Positions 5,668 through 9,769 of a stretch of DNA of 9,769 nucleotides are shown here, in pieces. The notes beneath the pieces were generated by a model. It did no database searches. It was not told the DNA's origin and was given only the letters and a program-made list of their open reading frames with translations. Every line of letters starts with the position of its first letter. Position 1 is the first letter of the stretch. Source of the DNA: Sivonenia sp049582005 (GTDB taxonomy: Bacteria; Cyanobacteriota; Cyanobacteriia; Gloeobacterales; PMM-0068); NCBI GenBank assembly GCA_049582005.1, contig JBAUTB010000107.1, positions 1 to 9,769 on the forward strand. The letters are read 5' to 3'. The position numbers and the translations under genes were made by a program.

Positions 5668-6484
5668 TATCTATCCGATTAAATCCTTAGATGGCTTGAC
5701 CTTACCCCAAGCCACGGTACTTTCTAGTGGAGCCCTCCAGCATGACCGGGAATTTGCCCTATTCGATGAACAAGGGAAGTTTGTGAATGGCAAGCATAAT
5801 AAAAAAGTACATGCTATCCGCTCATATTTTGATATCCATACACAAGCCCTGAGTCTCCAGATAGAGGCACAAAAGCAAGTTTTTTATATTCATGAAGAAC
5901 ATCTTAAATTAGAAACTTGGTTTAGTGACTATTTTGGGTTTCCTGTTAGCTTAAAACAAGCTTCTCAGACAGGATTTCCCGATGATACCTATTCTCTAGG
6001 ACCAACCGTAATCAGCACAGAGACTCTCAAGGAGGTCAATTCCTGGTTCCCGAGTTTAAGTCTGGATGAAGTGAGAAAACGCTTTCGGGCCAATCTCGAA
6101 ATTGATGGAGTTCCAGCATTTTGGGAAGACCAATTAGTTGCGGAGGAAGGTCAAGTCGTTCCATTTCAGATGGGAGAGGTCGTTTTTGCGGGAGTGAATC
6201 CTTGTCAGCGTTGTCCAGTGCCTAGCCGAGATTCATTGACCGGAGAAGCGTATCCAGATTTTCAGGAGATATTTGTCAGCAAGCGAAAAGAAAAACTTCC
6301 TTCATGGACTCTAAATGCTCGTTTTAATCATTTTTATAAACTGGGTGTAAACACACGGGTTCTTGATAAGGGCAGCAGTAGTATTTTAAATATAGGAAAT
6401 CAGGTAAAAATCTTAGAACACCCAGCAAATACTGTAGGCAAGCAAATTGATCTCAAGACTCATAGTGCAGATGAGACCTATTAA
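5645..6484 (+). CDS. MOSC domain-containing protein (mARC/YcbX-like, no ferredoxin domain)
   Basis: A 279-residue protein with an N-terminal MOSC beta-barrel domain (about 1-100, IDIYPIKSLDGLTLPQATVL and HDREFALFDEQG) and a MOSC domain (about 115-262). Hallmarks are RFRANLEIDGVPAFWED (146-162) and the cysteine motif NPCQRCPVPSRD (Cys187, Cys190). MOSC proteins bind molybdenum cofactor or carry sulfur; mARC and YcbX reduce N-hydroxylated compounds, with a cysteine in this motif binding the metal. Unlike YcbX, no C-terminal 2Fe-2S domain is present: after the MOSC fold only a 20-residue polar tail remains, so a separate electron donor would be needed. The ATG at 5645 is 23 bases inside mnmH and has AGGAAA at a suitable distance, so it is probably translationally coupled. 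Enzyme activity and substrate cannot be told from sequence. Confidence 0.85.
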   Translation: MPHLARIDIYPIKSLDGLTLPQATVLSSGALQHDREFALFDEQGKFVNGKHNKKVHAIRSYFDIHTQALSLQIEAQKQVFYIHEEHLKLETWFSDYFGFPVSLKQASQTGFPDDTYSLGPTVISTETLKEVNSWFPSLSLDEVRKRFRANLEIDGVPAFWEDQLVAEEGQVVPFQMGEVVFAGVNPCQRCPVPSRDSLTGEAYPDFQEIFVSKRKEKLPSWTLNARFNHFYKLGVNTRVLDKGSSSILNIGNQVKILEHPANTVGKQIDLKTHSADETY

Positions 6485-6533
6485 CATGATCTGGATATAT
6501 GCCAAATATCTTGAATTTGCAAAGCACCTCTAT

Positions 6534-6562
6534 TTGACGCATTCTGGCAGTAGACAGATGAT
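6534..6562 (+). promoter_or_regulatory. Candidate promoter for the 2H phosphoesterase gene
   Basis: TTGACG (6534-6539, 5 of 6) is 17 bases from GATGAT (6557-6562, 4 of 6), within the 104-base gap after the MOSC gene. It would give a leader of roughly 20 bases. It suggests the phosphoesterase gene can be transcribed independently of mnmH and the MOSC gene. Confidence 0.35.
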
Positions 6563-6588
6563 GGTACGAAACGAGCAGCCGTGAAAAC

Positions 6589-7125
6589 ATGTATGCAGTA
6601 GTCTCCCAGCTAGATGATCAGCACCAGCAGCTTACTAAAAATCTCTGGACTGAATTGGAAAAGAAGTTTGGCCTACAGGGTGCTTACACTAAATCTTTTC
6701 CCCATTTTTCCTACCATGTAGCTCAGGAGTATGACCTAGGACTTCTGGAACCTCTGATTCAACGCACTGCCCAAAACACAAAAGAGTTTGAAGTCAGCAC
6801 CTCAGGATTGGGAGTGTTCACGGGAAGCATGCCCGTACTCTATATCCCAATCGTCCGCACCCAAGAATTATCTCAGGTTCATCAAGCACTATGGCATGAG
6901 GTTTCTAAGATGGGCTCAGGCATCATTGATTACTACCATCCTGAACGTTGGCTGCCCCACATTACCCTTGCTTTTAGCGATACTCATCGCGAGTATTTTC
7001 CAGCAGTTATTCAGTTGTTGAGTGAACAAACGTTTAGTTGGAAAATCACGGTTAACAACCTATCTCTCCTGGAGAGCACAGGGCAAGAACCGAAAAAGCA
7101 TTTCCAATATAACTTTAGATATTGA
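6589..7125 (+). CDS. 2H phosphoesterase (2'-5' RNA ligase family)
   Basis: A 178-residue protein of the 2H phosphoesterase superfamily, which includes the archaeal/bacterial ThpR RNA ligase, cyclic phosphodiesterases and USB1-like enzymes. They act on 2',3'-cyclic phosphate or 2'-5' linkages of RNA and small nucleotides. The two catalytic H-x-[ST] motifs are His39-Phe-Ser41 (SFPHFSYH) and His124-Ile-Thr126 (WLPHITLAF), about 85 residues apart as the two-lobed fold requires. Between them are the strand FEVSTSGLGVF and VLYIPIVR. The C-terminal strand is ITVNNLSLLES. The first motif has Ser for the usual Thr, which is tolerated in the family. No added domains. It follows the mnmH-MOSC pair by 104 bases on the same strand, with its own candidate promoter. 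The substrate cannot be predicted; a link to tRNA processing through mnmH would only be a guess. Confidence 0.85.
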   Translation: MYAVVSQLDDQHQQLTKNLWTELEKKFGLQGAYTKSFPHFSYHVAQEYDLGLLEPLIQRTAQNTKEFEVSTSGLGVFTGSMPVLYIPIVRTQELSQVHQALWHEVSKMGSGIIDYYHPERWLPHITLAFSDTHREYFPAVIQLLSEQTFSWKITVNNLSLLESTGQEPKKHFQYNFRY

Positions 7126-7234
7126 TGCTGCTCAGTCTCCCACGCAAGCCATTCCGCCTCCTATGAACCTCTTTTAGGCCCCTTAAAATTGCTCTTTAGC
7201 GTAAAGCAGAAGACCAAAACGCGCTTACCTCACC

Positions 7235-7255
7235 CTATCCCTAGCGTTAGGATAG
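7235..7255 (+). promoter_or_regulatory. Hairpin holding the ribosome binding site of the M48 protease gene
   Basis: CTATCC (7235-7240) pairs with GGATAG (7250-7255). With C7241 bulged, TA (7242-7243) pairs with TA (7248-7249) around the loop GCGT. The Shine-Dalgarno AGGA (7249-7252), 7 bases before the ATG at 7260, lies in the 3' arm. It could hinder translation until melted or bound, or the DNA inverted repeat could be an operator. Confidence 0.4.
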
Positions 7256-7259
7256 AAGC

Positions 7260-8024
7260 ATGAACAAACAACTCCTTGTCGGCTTACTCAGCAGTGCTCT
7301 TCTGGTTACGGCAGCACCTAGTTTCGCTATCGGTTGGCAGGACTTACTCCGGGGAGCAGCCCAGTACTACTCGGTATCCAATCTTTCTCCCCAACAAGAA
7401 GTCGCCCTGGGACAACAAATTAATAAACAGCTCGTTTCTACGGAAGTAAAGCTTAACTCCGACCCTAGACTCAACGAACTGGTGCAACAAGTCGGTCAAA
7501 GAATTGCTCAAGCCAGTGATCGGCCTAATTTACCGTATACTTTCCAGGTAGCGCAGGATAACAGTGTTAACGCTTTTGCGACCTTGGGCGGCTTTGTTTA
7601 CGTGACAACTGGTTTGCTCCAAGCTACCAATGGGGATGAAGCAGAACTGGCAGGCGTCCTTGCCCATGAGGTCGGTCACATCTCCGCAAGACATAGCATA
7701 CAGCAGATGAAGCAAGCCACAATTGCCCAGACAGGCAGTGCGCTACTGGGGGTGGATCAGAATACTTTGGTAAACATTGGGGTTGGACTCGTCTCCCGGA
7801 GCTATGGTCGCGAAGATGAGTATGAAGCAGACCGTCTAGGCATTCATACCCTAGCGCGGGCAGGCTATCCCGCTGACGCTCTCCCCCGATTTTTGAAAAA
7901 GCTCTACAGTGCGAATAGTGTGCCTGAATTCCTGAGCACCCACCCTGGTCCTCAAAACCGGGTAGCCCGCTTAGAGCAGATGATTCAAGCTGAAAGACTA
8001 CCTACCTCCGGGCAGCTGCGCTAA
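7260..8024 (+). CDS. Exported M48-family zinc metalloprotease
   Basis: A 254-residue protease resembling BepA/LoiP-type periplasmic M48 enzymes, which degrade or help fold outer-membrane and envelope proteins. Residues 1-23 are a signal peptide (basic MNKQ, hydrophobic LLVGLLSSALLV, cleavage likely after APSFA). No lipobox cysteine is seen, so it is soluble or peripheral, unlike lipoprotein LoiP. The active site is HEVGH (His136, Glu137, His140), with Glu187 as third zinc ligand and Asp191 in EYEADRLG. FATLGGFVYVTTGLL (106-120) and STHPGPQNRVARLE near the C-terminus are typical of the family. No TPR domain follows, unlike BepA. The ATG has AGGA 7 bases upstream, inside a hairpin. Its stop codon is part of a second hairpin shared with the convergent gene. 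Family and export are secure; substrates are not known. Confidence 0.92.
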   Translation: MNKQLLVGLLSSALLVTAAPSFAIGWQDLLRGAAQYYSVSNLSPQQEVALGQQINKQLVSTEVKLNSDPRLNELVQQVGQRIAQASDRPNLPYTFQVAQDNSVNAFATLGGFVYVTTGLLQATNGDEAELAGVLAHEVGHISARHSIQQMKQATIAQTGSALLGVDQNTLVNIGVGLVSRSYGREDEYEADRLGIHTLARAGYPADALPRFLKKLYSANSVPEFLSTHPGPQNRVARLEQMIQAERLPTSGQLR

Positions 8025-8059
8025 TCTATGGTCCCTTGTAGTTAAGGGGATCATAGATT
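8023..8059. terminator. Hairpin spanning the stop codons of two convergent genes
   Basis: Arms AATCTATGGTCCCTT (8023-8037) and AAGGGGATCATAGATT (8044-8059) pair with one mismatch and one bulge around a 6-base loop. The 5' arm contains part of the protease stop codon (8022-8024) and the 3' arm part of the stop codon of the minus-strand gene (8060-8058). Neither side has a good U-tract, so it may act weakly as a bidirectional terminator or as an RNA end stabiliser. Confidence 0.6.
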
Positions 8060-9128
8060 AAAATTCTGGAACGGGAGGTGGGGTGATGCCAGCGAAGTCT
8101 TTAGGTCCACTGTAATTAGCGAATATTTGCCAACTAGTAGTCACAGGCTTGAACCTAGAACCGCTAACTCCGCCATGAGTTTTGAAATTATCAAAACCAC
8201 TCGTAGTACTTGCCCAAGAATCAAGACCGATGTTAGCAATGTAACCGAGCTTTTTACAATCAGTTAAGTCTGTTCCTACATTGGGAATACAACGCATTGC
8301 TTGGGAAACTACTACAGCTTTAGCGTCTGCCCAGCTGATATTAAATCTATTGCCGAACCCATGGAAGTTATAGCCAACTGCACCATCTTCTACTTTACGA
8401 CCTGTAGAATCTCCAGCACCAGAAGCAGCATTCCCAATCCCTGAACGCGCCGATTTATGCCCTTGTGCTTCATCCCTGATATCGGCTCCAGTAGCTTGGT
8501 TGTTGACAAAATCTTCAGCAAAAGCAGCTCCATTAGCAGGCTGTTTTACGAGCCTAACCCATTTGTTCTGTTTAATTGAATAGTAGTCTACGACAAGGTT
8601 AGTAAACTCGATTCGAGCATTAGGTATAGATTTACGCGTATTAGGTCCGTTGCAAGCATTATAGATCTGATTGTAGCCAGCCCCTGCTAACTGTTGACCT
8701 CTCCCTTTAACAGCTTTAGCAACATCCTCAAGACCACTGCCCCCACCATACTTCCATGAATAGCTATTGGGGACTCCGCAGGGGTACCCTATGCTTCGGG
8801 CAGAGGAATTAGATGCTAGTTTGCCATTCTCTCCTCCAAAATCAAAAGCAATAGCTGCTTCAAATTGAGCTTGCGTAAAACGAACTCCACTTGAATCTGG
8901 AGCAGGCTTTTGCGCTAGAGCGGGTGATGCTTCTGCGAGAACCTCACAGGTCTTGGCTACACCGAGAAGTATTCCATCAGAACAGTCTGCAGAGGTTTGA
9001 GGTTCCTGCGCTAACAGTTCTGGATGCTGGTAGACCTCTTCGTTTTTACCGCTGCCTGTGGGGCTCCACACTCCCATGGGCAGGGCAATGAACAGTGGTG
9101 CAACATACAAAATGCTCTTTATATTCAT
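8058..9128 (-). CDS. Unrecognised exported protein, left copy of a tandem pair
   Basis: I do not recognise this 356-residue protein. Residues 1-20 look like a signal peptide (MNIKS, then hydrophobic ILYVAPLFIALPMGVW). Residues 25-80 are low-complexity and polar or Ala/Pro-rich (HPELLAQEPQTSADC to PALAQKPAPDSSG), probably a linker. The rest is rich in Gly, Ser, Asn and aromatics, with strand-like stretches such as ARIEFTNLVVDYYSIKQNKW (171-190), AVGYNFHGFGNRFNISWAD (250-268) and the Trp/Gly-rich end, which suggests an extracellular beta-rich fold. Six cysteines (49, 61, 117, 159, 280, 291) could form disulfides. No enzyme motif stands out. The C-terminal 119 residues are 82% identical to the next copy upstream. 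AGG 8 bases before the ATG serves as ribosome binding site. The gene probably has its own promoter in the 279-base gap before it. Confidence 0.8.
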   Translation of the reverse strand: MNIKSILYVAPLFIALPMGVWSPTGSGKNEEVYQHPELLAQEPQTSADCSDGILLGVAKTCEVLAEASPALAQKPAPDSSGVRFTQAQFEAAIAFDFGGENGKLASNSSARSIGYPCGVPNSYSWKYGGGSGLEDVAKAVKGRGQQLAGAGYNQIYNACNGPNTRKSIPNARIEFTNLVVDYYSIKQNKWVRLVKQPANGAAFAEDFVNNQATGADIRDEAQGHKSARSGIGNAASGAGDSTGRKVEDGAVGYNFHGFGNRFNISWADAKAVVVSQAMRCIPNVGTDLTDCKKLGYIANIGLDSWASTTSGFDNFKTHGGVSGSRFKPVTTSWQIFANYSGPKDFAGITPPPVPEF

Positions 9129-9224
9129 TGTGAGACCTGAGTTAGACCTAGTTTACCGAGATGGGCAACCCCCCAACAGGAGCTTTGCCAGGAAAAGTCT
9201 AGCTAGTTTCTGAATGGCAAATTT

Positions 9225-9253
9225 AAGTATAAATACTGCAATTAAGGATACTT
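9225..9253. promoter_or_regulatory. AT-rich cluster of AAGTAT/ATACT repeats upstream of the left copy
   Basis: A 12-base palindrome, AGTAT-AA-ATACT (9226-9237), is followed by another inverted ATACTT (9248-9253) matching AAGTAT at 9225-9230. On the minus strand it contains a -10-like TATACT (9231-9226), about 100 bases before the ATG, but no good -35. It could be a promoter with an overlapping operator. Confidence 0.35.
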
Positions 9254-9264
9254 TACCATCGTAT

Positions 9265-9293
9265 GTAGGGATAATCGTGTTTGCGATTCCTAC
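9265..9293. repeat. Imperfect inverted repeat (10-pair stem) upstream of the left copy
   Basis: GTAGG (9265-9269) and AATCG (9273-9277), separated by a 3-base bulge, pair fully with CGATT (9284-9288) and CCTAC (9289-9293) around the loop TGTTTG. It lies in the gap between the two tandem copies, upstream of the probable promoter. No U-tract follows on either strand, so it is not a standard terminator. It may be an operator, a small repeat or part of an RNA. Confidence 0.4.
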
Positions 9294-9370
9294 CTATCTC
9301 CATCGCCTTAGGGCTTATGAGTTGCTTCATACTTATTTAGCTTAGCTTGTTGCTGCTGTGGTTAATTACG

Positions 9371-9401
9371 ACAAAAAGAAGTCCCCTTTAGATAAGGGGA
9401 C
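9371..9401 (-). terminator. Intrinsic terminator of the right-hand copy
   Basis: On the minus strand, GTCCCCTT (9401-9394) pairs perfectly with AAGGGGAC (9388-9381) around a 5-base loop and is followed by TTCTTTTTGT (9380-9371), a good U-tract. It starts 6 bases after the stop codon of the right copy, so this gene is probably not cotranscribed with the left copy. Confidence 0.75.
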
Positions 9402-9407
9402 CATAGA

Positions 9408-9769
9408 TTAGAACTGTGGAACGGACGGGGCCGGAATCCCTGAAAAATGGGGAGGGCCACTGTAATTAGCGAATATTTGCCAATCAGTAGTCACAGGCTT
9501 GAACCTAGAACCGCTAACTCCACCATGAGTTTGGAAATTATCAAAACCACTCGTAGTACTTGCCCAAGAATCAAGACCGACGTTAGCAATGTAACCGAGC
9601 TTTTTACAATCACTTAAGTCTGTTCCTGTATGGGGAATACAACGCATCGCTTGAGAAACTACGATAGCCTTGACATCTGCCCAGTTGATATAAAATCTAT
9701 CGGGGAACCCATGGAAGTTATAGCCAACCGCACCATCCTCTACAAAACGGCCTGTAGAACCTCCAGCGC
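9408..9769 (-). CDS. Unrecognised exported protein, right copy of a tandem pair (partial)
   Basis: The last 119 codons of a gene that continues past the right edge; the frame is open to the last base, so the internal Met at 9647 is not the start. It aligns without gaps to the C-terminus of the neighbouring 356-residue protein: 98 of 119 residues are identical (about 82%). The block from KKLGYIAN to TTSGFDNF and the block THGGVSGSRFKPVTT are nearly unchanged. Differences cluster in the last 15 residues and around the GF-DRFYIN segment. Both cysteines of this region (C280 and C291 in the left copy) are kept, in MRCIP and DCKKLG. It ends in its own strong terminator. The function is unknown; an exported beta-rich protein is inferred from the left copy, and the N-terminal half is not visible. 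Confidence 0.8.
   Translation of the reverse strand, partial: AGGSTGRFVEDGAVGYNFHGFPDRFYINWADVKAIVVSQAMRCIPHTGTDLSDCKKLGYIANVGLDSWASTTSGFDNFQTHGGVSGSRFKPVTTDWQIFANYSGPPHFSGIPAPSVPQF

Noticed and set aside
9408..9647. 79-codon protein starting at an internal Met
   Set aside because: The same frame stays open to the window edge and keeps matching the neighbouring paralogue upstream of this Met, so it is the tail of a longer gene.
1..9769. Search by eye for mobile elements, CRISPR, tRNA, rRNA and HIP1 octamers
   Set aside because: No transposase or integrase, terminal inverted repeats, spaced direct repeats, tRNA-like cloverleaf or GCGATCGC was seen.

Overview
The window looks like an ordinary chromosomal stretch of a cyanobacterium. 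This is an inference. The Fur protein has the cysteine and histidine layout of cyanobacterial FurA, a PGM1-type ATP-grasp ligase of a kind often annotated in cyanobacteria is present, and a 33-residue single-helix protein resembles the tiny subunits of the cytochrome b6f complex. Base composition looks close to even. I saw no HIP1 palindromes (GCGATCGC), tRNAs, rRNAs, CRISPR array, transposase or integrase.

Left part (1-2270): the 3' end of an M23 peptidase gene is followed by a three-helix membrane protein I do not recognise. A 330-base gap then holds two candidate short genes on opposite strands, one with a fair promoter. Next comes hisH (histidine biosynthesis), which carries an in-frame 23-base perfect palindrome that looks inserted. 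hisH converges on a gamma-carbonic-anhydrase-like gene.

Middle (2271-8024): fur converges on a PGM1-type peptide ligase gene. That ligase gene diverges from mnmH (2-selenouridine/2-thiouridine tRNA synthase), which overlaps a MOSC-domain gene by 23 bases. A 2H phosphoesterase (2'-5' RNA ligase family) and an exported M48 zinc metalloprotease follow on the same strand. The metalloprotease's ribosome binding site lies in a small hairpin.

Right part (8025-9769): two tandem minus-strand copies of an unrecognised exported protein, about 82% identical over the 119 residues visible in both. The right copy runs off the window. Each ends at a related hairpin. The hairpin of the left copy spans the stop codons of both that gene and the convergent protease gene.

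I see no single multi-gene system that explains the window. The items most worth a second look are the palindrome inside hisH, the duplicated exported protein with its hairpins, the very small membrane protein, and the PGM1-type ligase of unknown product.
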